Assembly (NCBI GenBank): GCA_910578095.1
Contig: CAJTOZ010000010.1
Coordinates: 12,160-76,159 of the forward strand
Length of the DNA: 64,000 nucleotides
Reading direction: 5' to 3'
DNA from: an uncultured Muribaculaceae bacterium
GTDB lineage: Bacteria; Bacteroidota; Bacteroidia; Bacteroidales; Muribaculaceae
In this document: one piece after another, positions 44,101 through 51,968 of the stretch
How positions within the stretch are numbered: the stretch's first letter is position 1
Layout of the letters: each line of letters begins with the position of its first letter
Translations under genes and position numbers: made by a program
The notes under the pieces: generated by a model
Told to the model about the DNA's origin: nothing
What the model saw: only the letters and a program-made list of their open reading frames with translations
The model's database searches: none

Positions 44101-44524
44101 CAACCCCGACGACGCTATCGCCTTCGAAGCCTTCATGAACCAGGACAAGTATCTCAGCAGCCACCGCGGCCAGTATGCCGAGGCCTACGCCGCACGCGCT
44201 CCCTGGGTGCACCAGTTCGACCTCCGCATCATGGAAGAATTCGAGTTCCGCATCGGCAAGACCAAGCATGCCATCCAGCTCAGCTTCGATATCATGAACT
44301 TCGGCAACCTGCTCAACAGCAGCTGGGGCGTGCAGAAAATCGCCACCCAGGCCAGCAACGGATGCCGTGTGCTCAAGTATGAGGGTGTGAACGCCGCAGG
44401 CCAGCCCACATACTCCATGCAGAAAAACGCCAATGGCGAATACTACTCGCAGACCTACGACTACAGCTTCAACAACAGCCAGTGCTGGCAGATGCAGGTG
44501 GGCGTGAAGTACATCTTCAAGTAA
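41198..44524 (+). CDS. Oar-like TonB-dependent outer-membrane protein
   Basis: The 1108-residue protein has a signal peptide (to ASAQ). A carboxypeptidase-regulatory-like beta-sandwich (about residues 33-115) contains ASLAGLITEDNVEPIIGASV and SYVGMQPVAFEGITLQLGEI. The plug domain contains ARLSPYANGMSFAGGDGRST and NAITKSGTNDFKGSAYVYY. The rest is a long beta-barrel rich in aromatic/Asn strands. Oar proteins in Bacteroidota and Myxobacteria sit in the outer membrane and depend on TonB; their cargo (often peptide or protein) is unknown. The strong NNC codon bias indicates high expression. It is monocistronic. Confidence 0.9.
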   Translation: MLLRFRQTTIGALAALMFVFFAIPASAQVTTASLAGLITEDNVEPIIGASVVATHEPSGTRYSAVSNADGRYSIQGMRVGGPYTVRVSYVGMQPVAFEGITLQLGEIEELNVYLTPGSTELGELIVKGRASKFSAEKTGATTNISQAQILATPTVNRSISDLARLSPYANGMSFAGGDGRSTNFTIDGANFNNNFGLSETLPGGGNPISTDAIEEMQVVVAPFDVRQTNFIGGGVNAITKSGTNDFKGSAYVYYTNQDLRGNRINGQDLGGRADESKTIYGFTLGGPIVKNKLFFFANYEHESEPFEVIKYRAREDGQAVDGMTSRTLISDMQRVSEYASKKYGYNTGSYDNFPGDASNNKFLVRLDWNINDFHKLSLRFNHTKNTTWNAPNGNSVDVQPRLNGTYRVGPQSMAFANSMYSMENKVTSWALDFNSRFTDNLSNQLLFTYTDIEDMRGSNSSPFPFIDILDGYDASGNQIFEPYMSLGYELFTWNNGVKNKIYNVTDNVSWTLGSHRLMGGVSFEHQFANNAYMRNGTGYYRYASVDDFLNDAAPIGFALTYGWNGEKNPNAQVTFNQLGIYLQDEWNINKNFKLTYGVRLDELMFDNSDLARNKAIYDLDFGGQHVDTGKWPANRMQVSPRVGFNWDVLGNKALRVRGGTGIFTGRLPLVFFTNMPTNAGMVQNSVNYSAYDKNGNIDAAGVEFLKQFAGKGMITNVDDMVSQLGFPTQLAEEKHVAGSKISGVVDDFKMPQVWKSSIAVDWQVPVKFPFTLTGEFMYTKNINAVTLNNINIIDPSKWDGGEAANRFAGPDNRLKYPSTFNYVKGKNAVMLDNTSKGYGYTFNLTANLQPVEMLNLMMAYTHTESKEVSGMPGNDPVSTWQGLITIDGPNFGTVQRSRYVIPDRLIGSATWTIPFTYKGLARNTNLSLFYTGYSATGNSFCYTNDMNGDGINNDLMYIPAKGENLNFVNPDDAIAFEAFMNQDKYLSSHRGQYAEAYAARAPWVHQFDLRIMEEFEFRIGKTKHAIQLSFDIMNFGNLLNSSWGVQKIATQASNGCRVLKYEGVNAAGQPTYSMQKNANGEYYSQTYDYSFNNSQCWQMQVGVKYIFK

Positions 44525-44549
44525 TCCCAGCTTAATAGCAATCATCATT

Positions 44550-44587
44550 AAAAATCGGCGTTCCGCAGTACGGGGCGCCGATTTTTT
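44550..44587 (+). terminator. Intrinsic terminator after the Oar-like gene
   Basis: AAAAATCGGCG pairs with CGCCGATTTTT around 15 bases, with a T-run at the end. Confidence 0.87.
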
Positions 44588-44642
44588 ATAATTTTTTTGA
44601 ACAGCCTCTGAAAAAACATGGATTTTTTTGGCTAAAAAGCAT

Positions 44643-44650
44643 TAACTTTG
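44643..44650 (+). promoter_or_regulatory. Bacteroidota -7 element (TAACTTTG) for the sugar symporter gene
   Basis: It matches TAnnTTTG, 73 bases before the start. Confidence 0.6.
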
Positions 44651-44722
44651 CAGAGCAGGGTGCAGTGTGTCCTGTCCTGAACGATAATTCCTAACCTTTA
44701 ATACCACTTTTTCAGCACTACA

Positions 44723-46075
44723 ATGGCTACAAAACAGCAACAGAAGGGAAATCTCATCGCCATTATCGCGATGTTCTTCCTCTTCGCCATGATCTCGTTC
44801 GTTACCAACCTTGCCGCCCCTATCGGCACAATCTGGAAAAATAACTACGAATGGAGCGGAATGCTCGGCAACCTCATGAACTTCCTCGCCTATCTGTTCA
44901 TGGGCATTCCCGCCGGCAATCTCCTCGTGAAAATCGGTTACAAAAAGACCGCCCTCTGGGCTATGGTCATCGGTATCGCCGGTCTGGCGCTGCAATACCT
45001 CTCGAGCATTGTAGGCGCTGAGACAGCCGTGTTTAATGTCGGCGCCGATGCTGTCACGCTCAACTTCATCATCTACCTGCTCGGCGCATTTGTCTGTGGC
45101 TTCTGCGTGTGCATGCTCAACACCGTTGTGAATCCCATGCTCAACCTCCTCGGCGGCGGTGGCAACAAGGGCAACCAGCTCATCCAGACCGGTGGCGCCC
45201 TCAACTCGCTCAGCGGCACCATGACCCCCCTCTTCGTAGGATCGCTCATCGGCATGGTCACGGCCCAGACCTCCATGTCCGACGTCGCTCCCCTGCTCTG
45301 GATCGCCATGGGTGTGTTTGCCTTCGCGTTCATCGTGCTCAGCTTCGTTGTCATCCCCGAGCCCCACATGAACAAAGGCGGCAAGAAAGTGAAATATTCC
45401 CACAGCCCCTGGAACTTCCGCCACACCGTGCTCGGCGTGATAGGCATATTCTTCTATGTGGGCATTGAAATCGGCATCCCCGGTATGCTCAACTTCTACC
45501 TTGCCGACAGCAGCGCAAGCGGCATCATGGTCAACGCATCCGCCGTGGCCGGCGCCGTCGTGGCCATCTACTGGCTGCTCATGCTCGTGGGTCGTCTGCT
45601 CTCCAGTGCTATCTCCGGTGCCGTGAGCAGCCGCGTGCAGCTCATCTTCGTGAGCGCTCTCGCCATCCTGCTTATTATAGCTGCCATATTCCTCCCCGAC
45701 AGCATCCGCGTGTCGATGCCCGGCTACAGCGCCACCGATGGCTTCACCATGGCCGAGGTGCCCATGAAGGCACTCCTCTTCGTGCTCTGCGGCTTGTGCA
45801 CCTCCGTGATGTGGGGCGGTATCTTCAATCTCGCCGTGGAGGGTCTCGGCAAGTACACAGCCCAGGCCAGCGGTATCTTCATGATGATGGTGGTAGGCGG
45901 CGGCGTCATGCCCGTGATTCAGAACGCCATCGCCAATGCTGCCGGTTACATGGCATCCTACTGGCTCGTTGTGGCTATGCTCGCCTATCTGCTCTTCTAC
46001 GGCCTCGTAGGCAGCAAGAACGTCAACACCGACATCCCCGTGGAGGAAGACACCGTCGATCCCCTCAACCTCTAA
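44723..46075 (+). CDS. FHS-family (FucP-like) sugar:proton symporter
   Basis: The 450-residue major-facilitator protein has about twelve helices and FHS-type blocks: MFFLFAMISFVTNLAAPIG, NLMNFLAYLFMGIPAGNLLV, and the late GIFNLAVEGLGKYTAQASGI with MMMVVGGGVMPVIQ. These match FucP/glucose-galactose carriers in Bacteroidota. It imports a sugar into the cytoplasm; which one is not readable. Transketolase lies immediately downstream behind a terminator, hinting at use of pentoses or related sugars (inference). Confidence 0.88.
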   Translation: MATKQQQKGNLIAIIAMFFLFAMISFVTNLAAPIGTIWKNNYEWSGMLGNLMNFLAYLFMGIPAGNLLVKIGYKKTALWAMVIGIAGLALQYLSSIVGAETAVFNVGADAVTLNFIIYLLGAFVCGFCVCMLNTVVNPMLNLLGGGGNKGNQLIQTGGALNSLSGTMTPLFVGSLIGMVTAQTSMSDVAPLLWIAMGVFAFAFIVLSFVVIPEPHMNKGGKKVKYSHSPWNFRHTVLGVIGIFFYVGIEIGIPGMLNFYLADSSASGIMVNASAVAGAVVAIYWLLMLVGRLLSSAISGAVSSRVQLIFVSALAILLIIAAIFLPDSIRVSMPGYSATDGFTMAEVPMKALLFVLCGLCTSVMWGGIFNLAVEGLGKYTAQASGIFMMMVVGGGVMPVIQNAIANAAGYMASYWLVVAMLAYLLFYGLVGSKNVNTDIPVEEDTVDPLNL

Positions 46076-46087
46076 AACAAAAAGTAC

Positions 46088-46132
46088 AACAAAAGCGCCG
46101 GCCTGGTGAACAGCCGCACCGGCGCTTTTGTT
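46088..46132 (+). terminator. Intrinsic terminator between the symporter and transketolase genes
   Basis: AACAAAAGCGCCGG pairs with CCGGCGCTTTTGTT around a 17-base loop. Confidence 0.85.
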
Positions 46133-46183
46133 AAAAATAATGTATATTCCCCAACATTCATATATACACATATCCGCAATACA

Positions 46184-48238
46184 ATGGATAAGAATCTCAT
46201 GACACGCGCGGCCGACAATGTCCGCATCCTCGCTGCCTCCATGGTGGAGAAGGCCAAATCCGGTCATCCCGGGGGCGCAATGGGTGGCGCCGATTTCGCT
46301 GCCGTGCTGTATGCCAAGTACCTTGTTACGGATCCCGATGATCCGAAGTGGCCCTTCCGCGACCGTTTCTTCCTTGATCCGGGCCACATGTCGCCTATGC
46401 TTTACGCTGTCCTTGCCCTCACCGGCAAGTTCACCCTTGACGAACTCAAGCAATTCCGCCAGTGGGATAGCCCCACTCCCGGCCATCCCGAGGTGGACGT
46501 GATGCGCGGCATCGAAAATACATCCGGCCCGCTGGGCCAGGGCCACACCATGGCCGTGGGAGCAGCTATCGCCGAAGAATTCCTTAAAGCACGCTTCGGC
46601 GATGTGGTGGCCCACAAGACATACGCCTTCATCAGCGACGGCGGCGTGCAGGAGGAAATATCGCAGGGCGCAGGACGTATCGCCGGCTATCTGGGCCTGT
46701 CGGATCTTATCATGTTCTACGATAGCAACGGTGTGCAGCTCAGCACCATGGTGGACGCCGTGGACCGCGAGGATGTAGCCGCCAAATATCGTGCATGGGG
46801 CTGGAATGTGCTGGAAGTTGCCGGCAACGATCCCGTCGCTATCAGCGATGCCCTCGATAAAGCCCATGCCGAGACGCAGCGTCCCACTCTTATCATCGGC
46901 CACACGTCGATGGGTAAAGGCGCTGTGACAGCCGATGGCTCCAACTTTGAAGGCCAGTGCAGCACCCACGGCCAGCCTCTCAGCAAGAGTGGCGCCGACT
47001 ATGCCGCCACTATCGCCAATCTTGGCGGCAACCCCGAGGAACCTTTTGAAATTTTTGCCGACGTGGCAGCGCTCTATGCCGAGCGTGCCGATGAGCTCCG
47101 CCGCCTTGTGGCCATACGCCGTCAGGACTATCAGGCCTGGAGCGCAGCCAATCCCATTCAGGCAGCCGAACTTGAAGGCTATCTGGCAGGCCGTCTCCCC
47201 GAAATCGACTACCGCGCCATCGCCCACAAGCCCGGCACCTCCACACGCCAGGCATCGGCCGATGTGCTCAGCGTTCTTGCCCAGGAAGTGCGCAACATGA
47301 TAGTGGGTTCGGCCGACCTCGCCAACAGCGACAAGACCGATGGCTTCCTCAAAAAGACCCGCGCCCTCACCCGCGGCGACTTCGGCGGCGCATTCCTGCA
47401 GGCCGGCGTGGCAGAACTCACCCTCGCCTGTATCATGAACGGCATAGCCCTGCATGGCGGCCTTGAGGAGGCCTGCGGCACATTCTTCGTGTTCAGCGAC
47501 TATATGAAGCCCGCCGTACGCCTGGCCGCGCTCATGGAGCTCCCCGTCAAATATATCTGGACGCACGACGCATTCCGCGTGGGCGAGGACGGTCCCACCC
47601 ACGAACCCGTGGAGCAGGAAGCCCAGATCCGTCTCATGGAGCAGATACGCAACTTCAGCGGCAAGCCCTCGCTTCTCGCTCTGCGTCCTGCCGATGCCGC
47701 CGAGACAAGCGTGGCATGGAAGATGGCTATGGACAATCACGACACCCCCACCGCTCTCATACTCTCGCGCCAGGATATCCCCGACCTGCCCGCGCCTGAA
47801 GGCATGGACCGCTACACTGCCGCGCTCGGCGCGCTCAAGGGCGGATACACCGTGATCAAGACCGACAAACCCGACGTGGTTCTCGTGGCCAACGGTTCCG
47901 AGGTGAGCCTTCTCTGCGAGGTGGCTGTGCTGCTCGAAGCCGCCGGCGTGCGCGCCGATGTCGTGTCGATGCCCAGCGTAGGCCTCTTCAACATCCAGCC
48001 CGAGGCCTATCGTGCCGAGGTGCTGCCCGCAGGCGTGCCCCAGTTCGGCCTCACAGCCGGCCTGCCCGTGTCGCTGCGCATGATCGAAGGCTTCAACGGC
48101 AAGGTGTTCGGCCTCGAACGCTTCGGAGCCTCCGCCCCCTACAAGGTGCTCGACGAGAAGTTCGGCTTCACCGCCCACAATATCCTTGCATGCGTGTGCG
48201 AGTACATCGGACGCGACATCATCGATCTTCCCCGCTGA
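46184..48238 (+). CDS. tkt: Transketolase
   Basis: The 684-residue protein has the ThDP-dependent signatures AKSGHPGGAMGGADFAAVLY, GPLGQGHTMAVGAA (ThDP/metal region) and FISDGGVQEEISQG. The pyrimidine domain has RLAALMELPVKYIWTHDAFR and GEDGPTHEPVEQ, followed by the C-terminal domain. It moves two-carbon units between ketose and aldose phosphates in the non-oxidative pentose phosphate pathway. The start at 46184 (MDKNLMTRAADNVR) matches the usual beginning; the longer frame from 46106 would run through the terminator. No clear -7 element was found. Confidence 0.96.
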   Translation: MDKNLMTRAADNVRILAASMVEKAKSGHPGGAMGGADFAAVLYAKYLVTDPDDPKWPFRDRFFLDPGHMSPMLYAVLALTGKFTLDELKQFRQWDSPTPGHPEVDVMRGIENTSGPLGQGHTMAVGAAIAEEFLKARFGDVVAHKTYAFISDGGVQEEISQGAGRIAGYLGLSDLIMFYDSNGVQLSTMVDAVDREDVAAKYRAWGWNVLEVAGNDPVAISDALDKAHAETQRPTLIIGHTSMGKGAVTADGSNFEGQCSTHGQPLSKSGADYAATIANLGGNPEEPFEIFADVAALYAERADELRRLVAIRRQDYQAWSAANPIQAAELEGYLAGRLPEIDYRAIAHKPGTSTRQASADVLSVLAQEVRNMIVGSADLANSDKTDGFLKKTRALTRGDFGGAFLQAGVAELTLACIMNGIALHGGLEEACGTFFVFSDYMKPAVRLAALMELPVKYIWTHDAFRVGEDGPTHEPVEQEAQIRLMEQIRNFSGKPSLLALRPADAAETSVAWKMAMDNHDTPTALILSRQDIPDLPAPEGMDRYTAALGALKGGYTVIKTDKPDVVLVANGSEVSLLCEVAVLLEAAGVRADVVSMPSVGLFNIQPEAYRAEVLPAGVPQFGLTAGLPVSLRMIEGFNGKVFGLERFGASAPYKVLDEKFGFTAHNILACVCEYIGRDIIDLPR

Positions 48239-48280
48239 TTTTTACGGTGCCGGTCAAAGTACGGGCCGGCACCGTAAAAA
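48239..48280 (+). repeat. 15-bp inverted repeat after transketolase
   Basis: TTTTTACGGTGCCGG pairs with CCGGCACCGTAAAAA around a 12-base loop, starting just beyond the tkt stop. A-run and T-run are reversed from a normal intrinsic terminator, so its role is unclear. Confidence 0.5.
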
Positions 48281-48430
48281 CCGTAAAAAGTGATATAATT
48301 GGCGAAAAAATGGCGCCAAATTAGTTTTTTTTCACATAAACCCCATCCGTTTAAAAAAAAATTGCTAATTTAGCGGCCGATTATAGAGGATAAAACGCAC
48401 ATTCAACTACACACTAATATTAGTTTATTT

Positions 48431-49615
48431 ATGAAAAAAGCTACTTTCTTTGCTTGCGCTTGCGCCCTTCTCATGGGTCAATCGCTTATGGCCCAGGAGC
48501 CTGCTCAGGAGGTGACCTACGTCGAAGATGCTTCGCAGGGTCTTCTGCTGAACAAGTTCAACAACAACTGGTTCATCACAATCGACGGCGGTGCCGGCGT
48601 CTACTTCTCCAAGTACGACTCGCACCGTAAGTTTACCGACCGTATCGCTCCCGCTGCCGACATCTATGTAGGCAAATGGTTCTCGCCCGTTATCGCCCTC
48701 CGTGCCGGCGCCAGCTGGATGCAGAACAAGGGTCTCGCCAACGGCCCCGTAGGCGGCGCTCTCGTGAACGAATATCGTCCCGACGGCTTCTACAAGACCA
48801 AATACAACCAGGTGGGTCCGGCTTTCGACGCCATGATCAACCTCACCAACTGGTGGTGTGGCTATAAGGCCGGCCGCGTGTACAACGCAATCGGCTATGT
48901 AGGCGCCGGTGCTTACCTCACCCTCGACGAAGACTGGCACAACATCCACGACACCAACATCTTCGGTCGTGTAGGTCTTATCAACAGCTTCAACCTCAGC
49001 AAGCGTGTAGCTCTGTCGCTCGACATCCGCTACACCTTCATGGACGGCCACAACGACAACGTTAACGGCAACTACGACAAAATCTACAGCAGCCTTAACG
49101 CTTTCCTCGGCCTCACCTTCAACCTCGGCAAGACCAACTGGAGCGCTCCCGTTGTTCCCGTTTGCCCCCCTGCAGAGAACTGCGACGCCCTCCGCGCCCG
49201 TCTCTCCGCTGCCGAAGCTCGCGTAGCCGACCTCGAGCGTCAGCTCCAGGACTGCCTCAACCGCAAGCCCGAAGTTGTAGAAGCTGAACCCGAAGCACTC
49301 GCTACCGTTTACTTCCCCATCGGCGTTAGCCGCCTCACCCGCGAGGACAAGAACATCGTCAACGCTGTTGCTGACGTTCTCAAGGCCGACACCTCCAAGA
49401 AGTACGACGTCAAGGGCTATGCCGACACCTTCACCGGTACCGACGCTATCAACAACCGTCTTCGCGACCAGCGCGCCGGCAACGTTGTTAAGCAGCTCAT
49501 CAGCCGCGGCGTAAGCGCCGACCAGGTTAAGGCTGTTCCCGTACAGGGCAACCTCCACGGCGACAACGCAGCTCTCCAGAGCCTCGACCGTTGCGCTGTC
49601 ATCATCGAGCGCTAA
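48431..49615 (+). CDS. OmpA-family outer-membrane protein
   Basis: The 394-residue protein has a signal peptide (to LMAQ) and an N-terminal eight-stranded-barrel-like domain (about 25-240). A coiled-coil linker follows (CDALRARLSAAEARVADLER), then a C-terminal OmpA peptidoglycan-binding domain (about 275-394) with VYFPIGVSRLTREDKN and the NNRLRDQRAGNVVKQLISRG helix. It links the outer membrane to the cell wall and is usually very abundant. Codon usage is highly biased (Asn AAC, Gly GGC, Ile ATC). It is monocistronic with a strong terminator; a TAATTTAG near 48365 resembles a -7 element but is imperfect. Confidence 0.92.
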   Translation: MKKATFFACACALLMGQSLMAQEPAQEVTYVEDASQGLLLNKFNNNWFITIDGGAGVYFSKYDSHRKFTDRIAPAADIYVGKWFSPVIALRAGASWMQNKGLANGPVGGALVNEYRPDGFYKTKYNQVGPAFDAMINLTNWWCGYKAGRVYNAIGYVGAGAYLTLDEDWHNIHDTNIFGRVGLINSFNLSKRVALSLDIRYTFMDGHNDNVNGNYDKIYSSLNAFLGLTFNLGKTNWSAPVVPVCPPAENCDALRARLSAAEARVADLERQLQDCLNRKPEVVEAEPEALATVYFPIGVSRLTREDKNIVNAVADVLKADTSKKYDVKGYADTFTGTDAINNRLRDQRAGNVVKQLISRGVSADQVKAVPVQGNLHGDNAALQSLDRCAVIIER

Positions 49616-49639
49616 TAAGCAATCAAGCCACAACTTTTC

Positions 49640-49676
49640 AATCGGGCTCGGCCTTTTGGTCGGGCCCGATTTTTTG
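49640..49676 (+). terminator. Intrinsic terminator after the OmpA-family gene
   Basis: AATCGGGC pairs with GCCCGATT, extended inward to about 14 bp around TTTT, then a T-run. Confidence 0.87.
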
Positions 49677-49705
49677 TTGAACAGGCATTTAAAGGGTACA
49701 AGCCC

Positions 49706-49840
49706 ATCGTATGGAGAGGGTACAAAAGAGCATGAAAACAGAAGAAACAAAAGGAGTTTTATTGAATATCAATCCTTTTGTTTCTTCTGTCGTTTTGTGC
49801 TTCTGTGCCCTTGAAAAAACGCACAATGCTCTGCACCAAA
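49706..49840 (+). repeat. Dispersed intergenic repeat family A, copy 3
   Basis: Left arm GAGAGGGTACAAAAGAGCAT, AGAAGAAACAAAAGG facing CCTTTTGTTTCTTCT across the AT-rich centre TTTTATTGAATATCAAT, then GTGCTTCTGTGCCC. It is nearly identical to copy 4, about 235 bases downstream. It lies in the convergent gap between the OmpA-family gene and ychF. Confidence 0.8.
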
Positions 49841-49913
49841 TGTAGGGACGTGCCTTCGGCACGTATAAGCTGCCGGCAGGCATACGATACATCGCAAAGC
49901 GATGTCCTTACAT
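49841..49913 (-). repeat. Dispersed repeat family B, copy 1
   Basis: Three nested hairpins: ACGTGCC/GGCACGT (49848-49864), TGCCGGCA (49871-49878) and ACATCGC/GCGATGT around AAA (49889-49905). The same block in reverse orientation occurs at 63905-63971. It lies exactly between repeat A copies 3 and 4. The rest of the 616-base OmpA-ychF gap holds only these repeats and hairpins. Confidence 0.7.
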
Positions 49914-49940
49914 TGCGTGCGATAGCTCTGCCCGCTTCTA

Positions 49941-50075
49941 AGCATGGAGAGGGTACAAAAGGGCATAAGCACAGAAGAAACAAAAGGAGTTTTATTGATT
50001 ATCAATCCTTCTGTTTCTTCTGTCGTTTTTGTGCTTCTGTGCCCTTGAAAAAACGCACAATGCTCTGCACCACAA
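49941..50075 (+). repeat. Dispersed intergenic repeat family A, copy 4
   Basis: It differs from copy 3 at only a few positions plus one single-base indel. The inverted-repeat core is AGAAGAAACAAAAGGA facing TCCTTCTGTTTCTTCT, with centre ATTGATTATCAAT. The two copies are direct repeats flanking family B copy 1. Confidence 0.8.
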
Positions 50076-50172
50076 ATATACTATCTACACTGCGTGAGGT
50101 AGCCCGATAGGATGATTTTGGCGCATGTCGAAATTGCGTTGCGTGTCAATGTTAACCGGGCAGTCATTAAAG

Positions 50173-50209
50173 CACCGCGGCCGGATGGACAATCCATCCG
50201 GCCGCGGTG
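50173..50209 (-). terminator. 17-bp perfect hairpin after ychF
   Basis: CACCGCGGCCGGATGGA pairs with TCCATCCGGCCGCGGTG around three bases. It is 23 bases beyond the ychF stop on the minus strand; only CTTTAA follows. Confidence 0.6.
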
Positions 50210-50231
50210 ATGAGGGTGGGGCGCTTATGCC

Positions 50232-51335
50232 CTACACGTTGAAGCGGAAGTGCATGATGTCGCCGTCCTGCACCACATATTCCTTACCTTCAACGCCGAG
50301 TTTGCCGGCGTCGCGCACGGCGGTTTCGCCGCCGAGGGTCACATAATCGTCGTACTTGATCACTTCTGCGCGGATGAATCCTTTTTCAAAGTCGGTGTGG
50401 ATGATGCCGGCGCATCGCGGAGCCTTGCTGCCGCGGATGAACGTCCACGCGCGCACCTCGTCGGCCCCTGCGGTGAAGTAGGTCTGCAGGTCGAGCAGTG
50501 CGTAGGCGGCGCGTATGAGGCGTGCCACGCCGCTTTCCTCGAGGCCTATCGCTTCCAGAAACTCGCGACGCTCCTCGTAGGTGTCCAGTTCGGCGATCTC
50601 GCTCTCGGTCTGAGCGGCGATCACCATCAGCGACGCTCCTTCTGCGGCGATAGCCTCGCGCACGGCCTCCACATAGGCATTGCCTGTGGCGGCGGATTCA
50701 TCGTCGACGTTGCACACGTACAGCACCGGTTTTGATGTGAGCAGGAAGAGCTCGCGCACGAACTTCTGCTCGTCGGGCGTGTCGAAGCTCACGCTGCGGG
50801 CCGGCTTGCCCTGCTCCAGGGCCTCCTTGATGCGCTGGAGCACCTCGGCCTGCATCTTGGCCACCTTGTCGCCGCCGGTCTGCGCTTGCTTGATGGTGCG
50901 TGCGAGGCGTCCGTCCACAGTTTCCATATCCTTGAGCAGGAGCTCGTAGTCGATTATCTCCTTGTCGCGCACCGGATCCACGGAGCCGTCCACGTGCGTG
51001 ATGTTGTCGTCGTCGAAGCAGCGCAGCACGTGGAGGATAGCGTCGGTCTCGCGTATGTTTGCAAGAAATTTATTGCCGAGGCCCTCGCCGCGCGAGGCGC
51101 CCTTCACGAGGCCGGCTATGTCCACTATCTCCACTGTGGCAGGTACCACCGAGCGTGGCTGACACATCTCCACGAGTTTGGTGAGACGGTCGTCGGGCAC
51201 GCTGATCACGCCCACGTTGGGCTCTATGGTGCAGAACGGAAAGTTGGCCGACTGGGCCTTGGCGTTGGAAAGGCAGTTGAAGAGGGTGCTCTTGCCCACA
51301 TTGGGCAGCCCTACTATGCCGCATTTTAAAGCCAT
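50232..51335 (-). CDS. ychF: YchF/Obg-family P-loop ATPase
   Basis: The 367-residue protein starts GIVGLPNVGKSTLFNCLSNA (G1) and has VDIAGLVKGASRGEGLGNKF (G3) and the altered G4 motif NVDDE that gives YchF its ATP rather than GTP preference. The C-terminal TGS domain has AFIRGSKAPRCAGIIHTDF-like sequence. It binds ribosomes and is involved in redox stress and translation. Cytoplasmic. It has its own promoter, divergent from the DUF4199 gene. Confidence 0.96.
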   Translation of the reverse strand: MALKCGIVGLPNVGKSTLFNCLSNAKAQSANFPFCTIEPNVGVISVPDDRLTKLVEMCQPRSVVPATVEIVDIAGLVKGASRGEGLGNKFLANIRETDAILHVLRCFDDDNITHVDGSVDPVRDKEIIDYELLLKDMETVDGRLARTIKQAQTGGDKVAKMQAEVLQRIKEALEQGKPARSVSFDTPDEQKFVRELFLLTSKPVLYVCNVDDESAATGNAYVEAVREAIAAEGASLMVIAAQTESEIAELDTYEERREFLEAIGLEESGVARLIRAAYALLDLQTYFTAGADEVRAWTFIRGSKAPRCAGIIHTDFEKGFIRAEVIKYDDYVTLGGETAVRDAGKLGVEGKEYVVQDGDIMHFRFNV

Positions 51336-51374
51336 TGTATATTGCTTGTTTTGTGAAATTATTGATTCAGACTA

Positions 51375-51382
51375 CAAAGTTA
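51375..51382 (-). promoter_or_regulatory. Bacteroidota -7 element (TAACTTTG) for ychF
   Basis: It matches TAnnTTTG on the minus strand, 40 bases before the ychF start and 13 bases from the divergent plus-strand element. Confidence 0.6.
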
Positions 51383-51395
51383 CTAAAAAATGTGC

Positions 51396-51403
51396 TAACT
51401 TTG
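51396..51403 (+). promoter_or_regulatory. Bacteroidota -7 element (TAACTTTG) for the DUF4199-GT2 operon
   Basis: It matches TAnnTTTG; the start codon follows ten bases later, so the leader is very short. Confidence 0.6.
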
Positions 51404-51412
51404 CGTGTCATT

Positions 51413-51964
51413 ATGAATAAGGAGTCTACATCAACCGGTGTCTACCGCCGTGGCGCCTCCGACGGAGCGCTGATGGGGCTGGTGCTGTGCGCGCTTTTTG
51501 CGTCGTGGGCGCTGTCCATGCGCATGGCTGTGGCCTCGCTGGCGTTTCCGCTGCTGCTGCTTGCGGTGCCGGTGCTGGCGTTCGTGCAGTTGCGGCGCGG
51601 CTATCGCGCCGACCTTGGCACGAGCACATTCTCGGCCCTGTGGATGCATGGCATCTGCACCTTTTTCTTCGGCACGCTCCTCATGGCCGCTCTGGCCATA
51701 GTGTGGCTGCGGTGGTGGGAGCCCGGGCTGATAGGCGAATCGTTGCGGAGCGCGGCCGATGTGTACGCATCCCTGGGGTCGCCCGAAGCGCAGAAGATGG
51801 CTGCCGATGTCCGTGCCCTTCTCGACAAGGGGCTTGCACCGCGTCCGGTCGACATTGGTCTCTCGCTCATGTGGGCGGGAGTGTTTTCCGGCTCCATTCT
51901 CTCCATGATTTACGCGGGCATAATCCGCACCCTGGGCTATCGCCCGCGAAACCAAAAGAAGTAA
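51413..51964 (+). CDS. DUF4199-family membrane protein
   Basis: The 183-residue protein has four hydrophobic helices, a GALMGLVLCALFASWALSM start and a conserved GTSTFSALWMHGICTFFFGT segment. It ends SGSILSMIYAGIIRTLGYRP. DUF4199 is restricted to Bacteroidota and sits just before a GT2 gene in many genomes; its function is unknown but may involve lipid-linked sugar or cell-envelope work. It is four bases from the next gene. The start at 51413 fits the -7 element. Confidence 0.85.
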   Translation: MNKESTSTGVYRRGASDGALMGLVLCALFASWALSMRMAVASLAFPLLLLAVPVLAFVQLRRGYRADLGTSTFSALWMHGICTFFFGTLLMAALAIVWLRWWEPGLIGESLRSAADVYASLGSPEAQKMAADVRALLDKGLAPRPVDIGLSLMWAGVFSGSILSMIYAGIIRTLGYRPRNQKK

Positions 51965-51968
51965 TGCT

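Noticed and set aside
41393..44548. Minus-strand open frame (1051 codons) antisense to the Oar-like gene
   Set aside because: Composition is low-complexity Val/Gly/His, with no domain; it is a codon-bias shadow.
44642..48178. Very long minus-strand open frame (1178 codons) across the symporter and transketolase genes
   Set aside because: It is antisense to two well-supported genes, spans a terminator, is rich in His/Gly/Ala without any motif, and arises from strong NNC codon bias in the real genes.
48239..48280. Intrinsic terminator after transketolase
   Set aside because: The stem is strong but begins with T-run and ends with A-run on both strands, opposite to a functional intrinsic terminator; recorded as an inverted repeat only.
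49706..50075. CRISPR array
   Set aside because: Only two direct repeats of about 135 bases with one spacer-like segment that is itself a dispersed repeat; unlike the short regular repeats of CRISPR.
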